Source: CBDHFQ01 sp965262565 (GTDB taxonomy: Bacteria; Bacteroidota; Bacteroidia; J057). Taken from it: a stretch of 64,000 bases of DNA. The position numbers were made by a program, and so were the translations under genes. The DNA is taken from positions 287,370 to 351,369 of the forward strand of contig CBDHFQ010000017.1 in assembly GCA_965262565.1 (NCBI GenBank), in the 5' to 3' direction. How positions within the stretch are numbered: position 1 is the first letter of the stretch; the number at the start of each line of letters is the position of its first letter. Below the pieces are notes generated by a model. That model was not told where the DNA came from. It saw nothing but the letters and a program-made list of their open reading frames with translations, and made no database searches. Shown here in pieces: positions 1 through 10,500 of this stretch.

Positions 1-785
1 ATATTTTTACCTCCAGTGTCAAGATTAAATAAGCCATACACCTCATAATCGATATCTTCTGTTAAATAACTGATCACTTTTTTTGCGGCTCTGTTGAGAT
101 AATCGCTTTCTGGATAATCGATGACCATGTGATAAACAATTCCATGTTTCATACAAATGGCCAAAAATCTTCTTTCCGCCCTATCTCCATAGGTTAATTG
201 ATCAGTGGAAAATTCATAACCATGTGATTTAGTATACATGAGTTGAGTTTGAAATACTGTCGCACTTTTTTCTTTGGCCCATTGAAGAAATTGAATGCGT
301 TCGCCTTGATTTCTTAGATTATAGGATTTCTTTTCTCCATTTCTTCCCACATTAACATGCTCCTTATCAATGTTGATCACAGCAATTCCACCTTCCTGAG
401 CCCCACCATTATATACTATCACCAGGCCATCCATTGTCTGGTCAATGTTTCTATTAACAATCACTCCATTATCTACACATATGCCCAATGGAGGACTATC
501 AGTATCCCAGGATTCGGAAAATGCTCCGGAACAGTAAAAAAGGATATCCTTTCCGTCTTTCCATTCCTGAAATTGTTCGTTAGCATTTTGAGCAAAATAT
601 TTTGCCTTGATTCCTGTGCCACTCCCTTTTCGGCTAAAATTGTATACAATAAATTCCTTTCCATCGAACTCTACTTCAGTTCGGGAATACGATCCATCCA
701 AAAATTCCTGGGAAAATGACGTTTGAGAGCAATATATCCCAAAGACAAAGAGGAACATTGTAGAAAGCTTATAGACCCTAAGCAT
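1..785 (-). CDS. Secreted hypothetical protein (3' end outside window)
   Basis: The frame is open from an ATG at 785 to the left edge, about 261 residues, so the C-terminus is missing. The N-terminus (MLRVYKLSTMFLFVFGIYCS) is a typical signal peptide, with likely cleavage near residue 26 after SFSQ. The mature part is polar and aromatic, with no membrane segment. I do not recognise the family. A stretch near residues 100-135 (GICVDNGVIVNRN, then VIVYNGGAQEGGIAV) vaguely recalls phosphodiester-glycosidase-like folds, but this is too weak to name. It is probably exported to the periplasm or cell surface. A gap of about 280 bp separates it from the LptF/G gene. Confidence 0.75.
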   Translation of the reverse strand, partial: MLRVYKLSTMFLFVFGIYCSQTSFSQEFLDGSYSRTEVEFDGKEFIVYNFSRKGSGTGIKAKYFAQNANEQFQEWKDGKDILFYCSGAFSESWDTDSPPLGICVDNGVIVNRNIDQTMDGLVIVYNGGAQEGGIAVINIDKEHVNVGRNGEKKSYNLRNQGERIQFLQWAKEKSATVFQTQLMYTKSHGYEFSTDQLTYGDRAERRFLAICMKHGIVYHMVIDYPESDYLNRAAKKVISYLTEDIDYEVYGLFNLDTGGKN

Positions 786-1063
786 ATGATTAGTGTAAAA
801 ATGGTAATAAATTCGGCTAAAAAATTAACATGCTAATTGACAAATCGTGTATTGATATGGACACCACCTATAACTAAAGGTTGGAATCCAATGATCAAAA
901 AATAAAATAATTTAACATATAAATGTCTTCTCAATAAGACATAAGCCTTATCGGGATAGATAAAGCGTCCGGCGGAATAGATTTCTGAATAATTGACTCT
1001 ATCTTATTCGAAATACAAATGTGAAAGTTTTGTTAAAAATGCATTTTCTTGATATCACATAAT

Positions 1064-2347
1064 TCACGACTTACCTTTCTTTCTAGCTTGGGAAACATAT
1101 TTTTTAAGGATGGAAAAATATGGGTTGGATAAAGTCCCCACTGCGATAGGTCCAAAAACCATTACAGGCAGAAAAGCAGCTAACCAAGGATCAACTACAT
1201 CTTTTCTAGCCAATCTATCACCATTCGTCTTTAATACGTAAAAAATGACAAAACACAACACAGCTATAAGGGCAGGTCTCCCAATTCCTTTCCCTCTCCC
1301 TTTTATGGAAGCTCCCAATCCAACTCCCAGCATCATAAAAATGAAGACCGATAAAGCTAATGTATGCATAGCAGCGAACTCATATCTATAGCGAGGAATT
1401 AATTTTTCTACTTCTTCTAATTCACTTGTTAATTGTTCTGTACCCATAAGACCATGCTCATCCTCTTCCTCCTCTTTCTTTTCAAAAGTCTGGGTTAGTT
1501 GAGATTCCAACCATTTTTTCCGTTGGTACAAACTATCAATAGAATAAATTAATTCCTGCCGATGTAAGGTTCGATAATTTCTAAATCTTTGCAAGTCTGA
1601 TGGAGCATATGTGGATGAAGGCCCGGGAATGCGTACATACATAGAGTCAAAATAGGTCCGACCAAATTTATTCGAACTAACCTCCTCACTTTCTTCCCCT
1701 AATTCCTGATATCTGCTTCCCTGGTAAAGAATTAGCATTTTTCGTTGACTCGAAGGATTATGAATCAATCTTCCAGAATCTGCCAAAGTAACAATCCTGC
1801 TTAATGTATCCGTTTCAGCAATGTATACATCGTACAAGATTCCCGATTGATTATTTTTATCAGAAATTCTTATCGTATATCCAGGAATATGATCAGTAAA
1901 GTATCCTGGTTGTAGAGCTGCCTGAGGATTTTCATACATACTTTGATACATTATTGCCCTAATATGTAATTCCACCTTAGGTACCAGGAAAAAGCTGTAG
2001 GCCCAAATTCCAACGGTAAAGAATAGCGCCATGATCCAAAGAGGGGTATATACTTTCAACGTACTGATTCCCGAAGCGTGAGCAGCCATTAACTCATTCT
2101 GGTCTAACATACTACTCACAGTTACCAGTCCGGCAGCAAGAATGGATAAAGGGACAGCTACAGAAAGTACTTTGATCAAAATAAACAATAGCAATCGTCC
2201 CATTATAGTAGCTTTGATTCCGCTGGCTACCAAGGCAGATAAGTGCATGGCCAGGGAATCTATGATCAGGATAAACAATAATATTCCTATACTCATAAAA
2301 AAGAATCGCAGAAAAGTAGAGGAAACGAGATAGTACAATCGATTCAT
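1064..2347 (-). CDS. LptF/LptG family lipopolysaccharide-export permease
   Basis: This is an inner-membrane subunit of the LptB2FG ABC transporter, which extracts LPS and passes it to the LptC-A-D bridge. The architecture is diagnostic: N-terminal transmembrane segments (about residues 5-110), a large periplasmic beta-jellyroll region (about 130-310, including an acidic EEEEDEHG insert), and three C-terminal transmembrane segments (about 325-415). I take the ATG at 2347 (MNRLYYLVSS), which matches the family's usual start; an in-frame ATG at 2371 would add eight residues. Sequence alone does not separate LptF from LptG. No lptB or second permease lies nearby, as is common in Bacteroidota, where these genes are scattered. 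Confidence 0.88.
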   Translation of the reverse strand: MNRLYYLVSSTFLRFFFMSIGILLFILIIDSLAMHLSALVASGIKATIMGRLLLFILIKVLSVAVPLSILAAGLVTVSSMLDQNELMAAHASGISTLKVYTPLWIMALFFTVGIWAYSFFLVPKVELHIRAIMYQSMYENPQAALQPGYFTDHIPGYTIRISDKNNQSGILYDVYIAETDTLSRIVTLADSGRLIHNPSSQRKMLILYQGSRYQELGEESEEVSSNKFGRTYFDSMYVRIPGPSSTYAPSDLQRFRNYRTLHRQELIYSIDSLYQRKKWLESQLTQTFEKKEEEEDEHGLMGTEQLTSELEEVEKLIPRYRYEFAAMHTLALSVFIFMMLGVGLGASIKGRGKGIGRPALIAVLCFVIFYVLKTNGDRLARKDVVDPWLAAFLPVMVFGPIAVGTLSNPYFSILKKYVSQARKKGKS

Positions 2348-2514
2348 TTTCCATCCTAACGATTCAAACATGCTTCTAACTTAATATGGTTGAAAATTTC
2401 TCATTGCCGATTAATTTACGAGTTTGTTGGCTACATGATACCTTTCCCTGTTAAATATTATGAGAAGATTTGTAGGCAACCTCATATCCTATGTATGTAC
2501 TGTAATTATATCTA

Positions 2515-3921
2515 TCAACGAGGTAAGGCTTCAAGAATTTGACTGAGAAATTGTTCTTCATTAAATCGGAATCTGAGTGGCGTAAATCCCAATCTGACCA
2601 CGACCAAATGGTGTGAAGGGAATATAAAAACGTATTGTCCCTCAAATCCTGATGCCCAGTACAAATCTTTTGGCAAACTGGGCCATCTTCTTTCCTTACC
2701 CGTTTCATCGGATCCAGCATTCAACCAGAAGTGAGCCCCATAATACCCTCTTTCTGCAGGAGGAGATGGTGTTCTCGCATATGCTGCCCAACCTTCAGGC
2801 AATATACGTTCTCCAAACCACTCCCCTTCCCATAAATACAGCAATCCAAATTTAGCCCATTCCCTTGGTGTTGCGAACATAAAAGAAGAGCCTACATAAG
2901 TTCCACCTGGATCTTGCTCCAGACTTACGGAAGTCATCCCTATTTTTTCAAACAAATAGGTGAAGGGAAAATCATCATATTCAGCCTCCTGTATATGATT
3001 CCTAAGCATCATAGAAACAATATTTGTTGTCCCACTGCTGTATTTCCAATGACTACCTGGAGCATGTTTCAACTTTCTACTGGCAGCATACTGACCAGCA
3101 TTCGATTCCTGGAATAGCATTCTCAACGCATGTGAAGGAAGAACATATATTTCCTGAAAGGCTAAACCACTTCTCATTTGCAGTAAATGATCGAGGGTTA
3201 TATTTGCTCTTTCGTCTGATTGACCTTTCCATATAGACACTGGTGCAGGGGATTCAAGCTCCAACTTTCCTTGCATGTTAAGAATTCCTGTCAATGCATG
3301 GGTAACGCTTTTGGTCATGGACCACCCCATTTGAGGCATGGCTGCATTAAATCCCCCTGCATATCGCTCTCCTATGATTGCGGAATCATACACAACGATG
3401 ACTGCTCTGGTACCTTTATCCTCCCCTTTTTCTGTTGGTTCAAAGCTCCACGCAAGAGCATCATTCATTTTATCTATATCTACTCCTTTTCTATACGCTA
3501 TATCTGCCCATCCTTCTTCAGCAGATCCCCATCTTAATAAGGTATCTACTAAAGAGGCATTTACCTGAATCATTGGCACATAATCCCTCCGCACAGCTTC
3601 TATTTCCTCATCCAGCGCCAATAACCTGCAACCTCTTTTCTCGTCTACATATATAGCAGTTCTCTTCCCCATACCCAGGACGGAAGCAGTCGCAACGCCC
3701 TTAGACGTATCCGATTCGGACCAGATAAAAGGATATATACTCAATTCCTGCGCACGGACATCTTCTTCAGAACGGCCTCCCACAAAGACACAGGAACACA
3801 ACACTTTAGCAGCATAACCTGCCGCCATATATCTTGCCATTATCAACACACAAGATATTCCTGCTACGATCAGAAGGAAGATGACAGATATAATAATAAG
3901 TGTTTTTTTTAGAAGTAGCAT
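2515..3921 (-). CDS. Serine hydrolase, class C beta-lactamase-like (S12)
   Basis: This is a membrane-anchored protein of the penicillin-binding/beta-lactamase class C fold. An N-terminal hydrophobic segment (about residues 4-28) acts as anchor or uncleaved signal. The nucleophile motif S-x-x-K is visible as GWSMTKS at about residue 201, the second motif as YSSGTTN about 100 residues later, and the third, KTG-like strand as FPSHHLVVVRLG near the C-terminus. The start is the ATG at 3921; the codon at 3936 is TTG. Such proteins act as esterases, D-amino-acid peptidases or amidases, and the substrate cannot be read from sequence. The region before the catalytic domain (about 30-170) is a family-specific N-terminal extension. 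Confidence 0.85.
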   Translation of the reverse strand: MLLLKKTLIIISVIFLLIVAGISCVLIMARYMAAGYAAKVLCSCVFVGGRSEEDVRAQELSIYPFIWSESDTSKGVATASVLGMGKRTAIYVDEKRGCRLLALDEEIEAVRRDYVPMIQVNASLVDTLLRWGSAEEGWADIAYRKGVDIDKMNDALAWSFEPTEKGEDKGTRAVIVVYDSAIIGERYAGGFNAAMPQMGWSMTKSVTHALTGILNMQGKLELESPAPVSIWKGQSDERANITLDHLLQMRSGLAFQEIYVLPSHALRMLFQESNAGQYAASRKLKHAPGSHWKYSSGTTNIVSMMLRNHIQEAEYDDFPFTYLFEKIGMTSVSLEQDPGGTYVGSSFMFATPREWAKFGLLYLWEGEWFGERILPEGWAAYARTPSPPAERGYYGAHFWLNAGSDETGKERRWPSLPKDLYWASGFEGQYVFIFPSHHLVVVRLGFTPLRFRFNEEQFLSQILEALPR

Positions 3922-4117
3922 AAATGAAATGATCAATGGAAATATACAACCTGATAATAAAGATGATCAACAAGCGAATCGATGTATGAAATATTAAGAC
4001 ATTTTTTACAAATAAATGATTTATCAGACAGCCTTTTTCATCTTCTGTTGTCATTCTTTAGTCTTGGCTCACATACATAAAATATTATATTTAAATTAGA
4101 TAGAACAATATACTTGT

Positions 4118-4738
4118 ATGTTACGACCTACAGAATTAGCACATATGTTTGGAAAAATTGATCTCTTTTTACTGGATCAATTGCTTAAAGGCAATTTCGC
4201 CTCACATATGCGAATTCTGGATGCTGGATGTGGTTGGGGACACAATTTGAAATATTTATGTTCCCTGGGAATGGATGTACATGGTATTGATACTGATTTT
4301 CAAGCTATTAGCCACGTTCAATCATTTGCAAAATCCCATTATCCCGATGTCTATATGGATCGCTTTCGACACGAGGCTATAGAAGATACGAGCTTTTCCG
4401 AGGCATTTTTTCAAGCGATATATTGTATTGCAGTGTTACATTTTTCCCATCACCATCGGCACTTCAAACATTTAATAGATCATTTGTGGAGGGTTTTAGC
4501 GTTAGAAGGAATAATGTTTGTGCGTCTCTGGATCAATCAGGAGGTTCCCTTAGGCTGGGCAGATAAAGGAGCAGGAGTATTTGTGAATCTATCTGATCAG
4601 GTGGTATATCTTCCTACTTTACAAGAAGTTTTAACTATTCAGGATCAATTAGAAGCCAGAGCTTATGAACCTTATGTAGTGGTTAAGTATAATGGTGAAC
4701 CTTGCATTTTGAACTGGTATTTACAGAAAAAGGGGTAA
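4118..4738 (+). CDS. Class I SAM-dependent methyltransferase
   Basis: The protein has 206 residues with a Rossmann-fold SAM-binding motif I (ILDAGCGWGHN, about 32-42), an acidic residue ending strand beta-2 (HGIDTD), and a motif IV-like segment (IYCIAVLHFSHHHRH). It resembles the UbiE/TehB-like methyltransferases, with unknown substrate. The stop is separated by one base from the start of the downstream histidine kinase, so the two are almost certainly co-transcribed and perhaps translationally coupled. The histidine-rich FSHHHRHFKH segment is unusual but sits in a normal position after motif IV. Confidence 0.85.
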   Translation: MLRPTELAHMFGKIDLFLLDQLLKGNFASHMRILDAGCGWGHNLKYLCSLGMDVHGIDTDFQAISHVQSFAKSHYPDVYMDRFRHEAIEDTSFSEAFFQAIYCIAVLHFSHHHRHFKHLIDHLWRVLALEGIMFVRLWINQEVPLGWADKGAGVFVNLSDQVVYLPTLQEVLTIQDQLEARAYEPYVVVKYNGEPCILNWYLQKKG

Positions 4739-4739
4739 C

Positions 4740-6926
4740 ATGAGCAGGATTGAATCAAATATATACATAAGAAAATATAGCCAAATGAACTTATTCAGCT
4801 TGGCCAAATACCTTACAGTTGGAATTTGGGGGATGATAGTATGTTTGGTGAGTGTTTTGGGACAACATCAAATACAAGAATTAGAAGAAGCAATACAGAA
4901 CACCACGGGAATTAATAAAATAAGACTCCAAAATCAATTAGCCAATTTGTATTTATCCTCCTCTCCTAGTAAGGCTATTGTGGAGGTACATCATTCTTTT
5001 GACGAAATACGCCAAGAGGAAGAGAATGGAGGAAAATTAAGTGAAGAGTGGCGCATGTTGAAAGCGGATGCATATAATGTGAGAGGTGAAGCCAGATTTG
5101 AATTGGGAAATATGGACGCTGCATTAAATGACTTTCAACGAGCCATGGAAATTAGTACCAATATTCACTATGAAGAGGGGATGCTGATTGCTGGAGAAAA
5201 TTTAAAAAACTGGGCACTGGAAGAAACAGAAAAGAAAGGTTGGGGTGGTTTAGGAAATTTTGGAAAGCGATTAGGAGAAAGCATAGATAAATGGATCAAT
5301 GATGATTTAAATCTACCTCTTCTTATTAATAATGCCAGAGAAGAAATAGCTATTGAATTAGAAAAGGAGGGAAATTATCAAAAATCCATGCAATATTGGC
5401 TTAGGTCACTTTCCCACGCTAAGAAAAACGGGGATGTGTTAAAGCAACAGGAAATTCAGACTCATATTGCTGAATTACAAAATAAAATGGGCAAGCATGA
5501 ACAAGCTCTTCAAACAGTAGAAGCGGATATTGAGGATATTTCTGGCAAATCTGATTCTATTGCTGTAGCGATGATTATGCCTTCAAAAGAAATAAGCATT
5601 AATAGAATAGAAAATGAAGATCAGGTGCTGGTAGCTAAAGGTGTTGATAGTAATAAATTGTTATCGCCTAATATTTCCAGAAACAGCGAACATCCTGGGG
5701 TGAATACCACTTCAAGTCCTACCTCATCTGCTGCTCCCAGAACTTGGGGATCTAATAGATATTACGATGATTTGAAAAGTAGGATAGCGGAAATGGAACA
5801 ACAACAGAAGTTGGACTCATTGAATACTTCTATAAAAATAGCGGAAAAAGCGAGGGAGGTTGCTGATTTGCAGCAAGCTCAATACAAACAACAAGCAATA
5901 TTGAAGGAAAAATTGCTATTACTAGAGAAACAAAAATATATGAGAAATATTTTGTTGTCAGGATTCACTTTCATTCTGGGCATTGTAATACTGTTATCCA
6001 TTCTCTATTTCAATCACAAAAAATCTCATAAAAAATTAACAAATACCTATAAAGAGCTGGAAAAATCTCACGAAGATTTAAAGGCTACTCAATTAAAGCT
6101 GGTAGAATCTGAGAAAATGGCTTCTTTAGGACAGTTGACGGCGGGCATTGCTCATGAAATTAATAATCCCGTTAATTTTATATCTGGTAATATTATTCCC
6201 TTGCGCAGAGATGTGGACGATCTATGTGAATTAATTTATTCTTATGAGAAAATCATTCAAGATAATAAACTGGAATCGTATTTTGATGATATTTATTTAT
6301 TGCAAGAAGAGATTGAATTAAGTTATCTCACTGAGGAAATTCAGGCATTACTTGAGGGAATTAATGAAGGGGCAAATAGAACGACAGAAATTGTGAAAGG
6401 ATTAAGAACGTTTGCCCGCGTAGATGAAGAAGCAAGTAAATCCTTTGATATTCATCCTGGTATTGAGTCTACCCTAACTTTATTACAGAACAAATGCCAG
6501 GATATATTAATTGAGAAAGACTTTGGGAGCTTGGTACCGGTAGAAGGATATCCAGGAAAGATCAATCAGGTGTTTATGAATATTCTCAATAATGCTATCC
6601 AGGCTATTGAGGAAAAGCGTAAAGAAGATCCCGAATTTAACGGACAAATTAACATTCGTACTTATAAGTCAGACGAAGAAATTTTCATTTCTATTAAAGA
6701 TAATGGACCTGGCATTCCAGATCACTTTAAAGCTAAAATCTTCGAGCCATTTTTCACGACTAAAGAGATTGGGGTTGGTACAGGGCTTGGATTGGCTATT
6801 TGTCTCGGAATTATCGAGAAGCACAATGGTAAAATTGATATTGATAGCCAAAAAGGAGAATATACTGAAGTTCTTATTCAACTACCGATTAAGCAACCAA
6901 AAGACCAGGATACAGAGACAACCTAG
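4740..6926 (+). CDS. TPR sensor histidine kinase
   Basis: The 728-residue kinase has a membrane/signal segment near residues 20-42, TPR-like helices (about 45-265), a linker with a coiled coil (about 345-395), one transmembrane helix (about 399-420) and a second coiled coil. The HisKA phospho-acceptor box follows (LGQLTAGIAHEINNPVNF, about 458-475). The HATPase domain shows the N box (MNILNNAIQAIEE), G1 box (DNGPGIP) and G2 box (GTGLGLAI). The TPR region is probably periplasmic. There is no receiver domain and no response regulator beside it. Its kinase core closely resembles that of the propeller kinase at 7522-10971, which suggests a lineage-specific paralogous family. Confidence 0.93.
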   Translation: MSRIESNIYIRKYSQMNLFSLAKYLTVGIWGMIVCLVSVLGQHQIQELEEAIQNTTGINKIRLQNQLANLYLSSSPSKAIVEVHHSFDEIRQEEENGGKLSEEWRMLKADAYNVRGEARFELGNMDAALNDFQRAMEISTNIHYEEGMLIAGENLKNWALEETEKKGWGGLGNFGKRLGESIDKWINDDLNLPLLINNAREEIAIELEKEGNYQKSMQYWLRSLSHAKKNGDVLKQQEIQTHIAELQNKMGKHEQALQTVEADIEDISGKSDSIAVAMIMPSKEISINRIENEDQVLVAKGVDSNKLLSPNISRNSEHPGVNTTSSPTSSAAPRTWGSNRYYDDLKSRIAEMEQQQKLDSLNTSIKIAEKAREVADLQQAQYKQQAILKEKLLLLEKQKYMRNILLSGFTFILGIVILLSILYFNHKKSHKKLTNTYKELEKSHEDLKATQLKLVESEKMASLGQLTAGIAHEINNPVNFISGNIIPLRRDVDDLCELIYSYEKIIQDNKLESYFDDIYLLQEEIELSYLTEEIQALLEGINEGANRTTEIVKGLRTFARVDEEASKSFDIHPGIESTLTLLQNKCQDILIEKDFGSLVPVEGYPGKINQVFMNILNNAIQAIEEKRKEDPEFNGQINIRTYKSDEEIFISIKDNGPGIPDHFKAKIFEPFFTTKEIGVGTGLGLAICLGIIEKHNGKIDIDSQKGEYTEVLIQLPIKQPKDQDTETT

Positions 6927-6970
6927 TACGAATAAAAAATATGATAAATTCTCAGGATATGCCTCAGCAT

Positions 6971-7252
6971 TTACTCCTCTTCCCAGGACATTAAGATTTT
7001 ATTTGTATTTGCGAAGTTCCAACCTGTGTACTCGTATGGCATTTTTCTATCTTCCGGTTTTAAGTAATATTTCATTTCTCCTAAATCTGTAGCAATTACT
7101 TCTCCAACTCTTTCTGGTTCAATTTTTTTTGTTCCGTGATAAAGGACTCCGTTTATCCCTTCATTTGGCTGCCCTTTAGAAATATAGAAAAGTTGTAGCT
7201 TCCATTTTCCGAGCTTTAATTCTCTATCAGGTTTCATTAGCTTATTCTCCAA
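6971..7252 (-). CDS. Small hypothetical protein
   Basis: This 93-residue frame lies convergent to the preceding kinase gene. It starts at the ATG at 7252, with an alternative in-frame ATG six codons in. The product is soluble and charged, with tryptophan-rich patches (KLGKWKLQL near the start, YTGWNF and LMSWEEE at the end). No signal peptide or known domain is recognised. The amino-acid mix looks protein-like and the frame does not overlap another gene, which supports it being real. Function is unknown. Confidence 0.55.
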   Translation of the reverse strand: MENKLMKPDRELKLGKWKLQLFYISKGQPNEGINGVLYHGTKKIEPERVGEVIATDLGEMKYYLKPEDRKMPYEYTGWNFANTNKILMSWEEE

Positions 7253-7521
7253 AACTCAACTATTATGATATAACAATGATCTACTAGAAATTACCCCTAT
7301 TGATTGATTAAACAGTCATACAAAGTTACAATTATATTACTATAATTCGTATTAGGCAAAGAATTTAACGAAAAAAAATATATGAGATGATAATACATCA
7401 TAGATCGAATTCTTGAGAGGCAATTTAGAACACTATTCTAATATTTCGAAGACAAAAATAAAAAAGTGTTACTTTATTTTAAATTCGTTAGAGAAGAAGA
7501 ATAATTCTATGTTAGAAAAAA

Positions 7522-10500
7522 TCACAGTTCCCCATTTGAGTTCAGCGTTCTGAAATGATCTGGATTTCTTGGGCCTGCAATAGGGAGACTTATGACAAAC
7601 TCTGTACCTTCCCCAACCTCGGTATTTACTTCAATATTTCCTTCGTGATCTTGAACGATTCCAAAGGTAATAGAAAGGCCTAAACCAGTTCCTTCTCCAA
7701 CATCTTTTGTCGTAAAGAAAGGTTCAAAAATTCGCTTTTTCACAGTTTCATCCATTCCTTTGCCATTATCTCTGATAGAGATGCATACCATTGGTCCTGA
7801 AATAAAGGTTTTTATGATTATTGTTCCATTATCTTCAATGGCCTGAATAGCATTATTGAGAATATTCATATATACCTGATTTAATTTTCCGGGATAACAG
7901 ATAATCTCAGGTAATTCACTATAGGATTTTTTAATATCAATTCTACCTTTGAATTGGCTTTTTAAAATCAACAAAGTGGAATCAATTCCCTCATTAACGT
8001 TCGCCTGCTTTAATTGATCTTCATCTAACCTCGAGAAGTTTCTGAGTCCTTTGACAATTTGTGAAGTACGTTTTGCTCCTTCATCTATTCCAGCAAGTAA
8101 TTCCCAAATTTCTTCTTTCACGTATTGATACTCTAGTTCATTTTTTAATTGGTTGACACGCTTAAATTTTTCCTCCAGTCCAAATTCAGCAATGATCTTT
8201 TCATATTCGCTCAGAATATTGATAATGTCTTCCACATCTCTTTTTAAAGGATTGACATTTCCAGTAACAAAGGTGATCGGATTATTTATTTCGTGTGCTA
8301 CTCCAGCTGTCAGCTGACCCAGGGAAGCCATTTTTTCATTTTCTACAAGTTGAGATTGCATATGCTTTAACTCTTCCAAGGTCTGCTCTAACTCTTCCTT
8401 TTTAAGAAATAATTCTTGTGTTCGAACTTGCACTTTCCTTTCCAGTAATTTCCTCCTCTTTTGTTGGTTCCAAAAAAAAGCAAAAACAATCAAGACCAAT
8501 AAGATGCATATAATGATATAAAATAATGGAGTCTGATAAAAAGGAGGCGTTACCTTGATTCTGAGGGAGGTTCCCTCTTCATTCCAAATGCCGCTATAAT
8601 TAGCCGCCTTGACTCTAAGGGTATATGTACCAGGATCCAAATAAGTAAAGGTCGCATTATTCTTATTTTTGATATAATTCCATTTGGAATCAACTTCATC
8701 TAATCTATAAGCGTATTCATTGGCTTGATGATCCACAAAATTCATGGCTGAAAACTCGAAATAAAGTACATTCTGGGTGAAGTCAAGAATTATTTCATCC
8801 GTATCTCCTATCCACCTGCTATTAACTATACTACTATCTTTTGCTCTTAGTACTTTTCCATTCTTACCTAGCAATACGGGTTCAAAAAATAACTGAAAAT
8901 CTGTAATAATAACTTGAGGAGGAGTTTCATTTCGCGCTACAAAGTCTAATTGGAAAGCAACTACTCCTTTACTACTTCCAAAATATAAGATATTATCTGT
9001 TCCTGAATAAAATGATCCTGGATAATATTCATTCGCAGGCAAATCGCTGTTCAATGTATTGTAGGAAATAATATTTATCGCATTATTAGAAGCAGATCTT
9101 ACGATTTTTATCAATCCTCTGCTTGTACTCATCCATAAATGGCCCGATTGATCTTCCAATATTCCGTATATCACTTTATCGGGCGGAAGTTCATTTGATC
9201 CATACGATATAAAACGGTTGTTGTCTGACTGAAATCGAAAAATACCTTGACCTTCCGTTCCCATCCAAATATCTCCCCTTCTATCCTGATGAATGACATT
9301 CACCAACTTTTCAATAGAATCATTTTCCATCACCTGCCTCATTAGATCCGAAGAATTACCACTTCTCCGCTCTTTCAAACAAACGATCCCTTTATCGGTC
9401 CCCAACCAATATCTCCCATGTTTATCATAAAGCAAGCTGTACACAGGCGGTAATTCTGCCCCCATTTCCTCATTCCAAATTTGTTTTACTTCATTTTCCT
9501 TGAGTGTAATATAAAATCCTCCAGCATCAGTACCCACTAGCACCCCTCCCTTGGGATGTCCTCTTATAGTCAATATTTCCGACTGAGTAAGGTCTATGTC
9601 CCTTCCACTAACAGTCTCAAAAGTGAAGGTCTTTGTATGGATGTGTTCCTTTGTTAATACATATACTCCATTCTCTTCAGAACCAGCCCAAAGATTCCCA
9701 TCCTTATCTGTATACAAAGCATAGATTAATTGTTTTTTTAAAAAAAAGGCCAAAGGACGACTGTAGTATGTATTTGAAAGCGAATCCCATTCGTATACAG
9801 CTAATCCTTGATCCGTTGCTAACCAGAGGTTACCCTCATTATCTTTGGTAATAGCATATACATCTTTCTGCTTATGATCCCTGTTCTCCGGAATAAGAAA
9901 AAAGTTTATCTTATTCAAATTTAAAGTGTTGATTCCCGTAAAGGTTCCGACCCATAACAATCCTGCTTTATCGAGATACAAGGAAATAATATTATTACTG
10001 GTCAAAGATCCTGGTTTAGTATCTTCATGTAAATAGGTTTGAGCATTTCCTGAAGACAATTGAAGTCGAATAATTCCCCCTCCAAATGTACCTATCCATA
10101 AATGGTCTTTGTTATCCCCAGTCAATACCTGAATATCTGAAACAAGGGAAAGATTACTATCAGAATTCACATCTGAGCGAGAAAAAATCTTGGAAAATTG
10201 ACTTTCATGTATAGGTTTTAAGAATACATCTGTTTTAGTAGCCACATATAGTATTTGATTACTTTGGTAAATAGATATGATGCTGACAGGGGCTTGTATG
10301 CCTGAAGAGCTTAATTCATGTTGGTACCAAATCCCTTTTCTGGTAATTTTATTCCAATTTAATAATCCATTTTCTGTTCCTATCCATAATTCTCTTTTAT
10401 CGTCTTCGAAAATGATATTTATATCTTTAAGGGTGTTTATTGGGAGGAGATTAAAAGGAAATTCATATTTTATAAATTGGGAAAGATGCTTATCAAAGGT

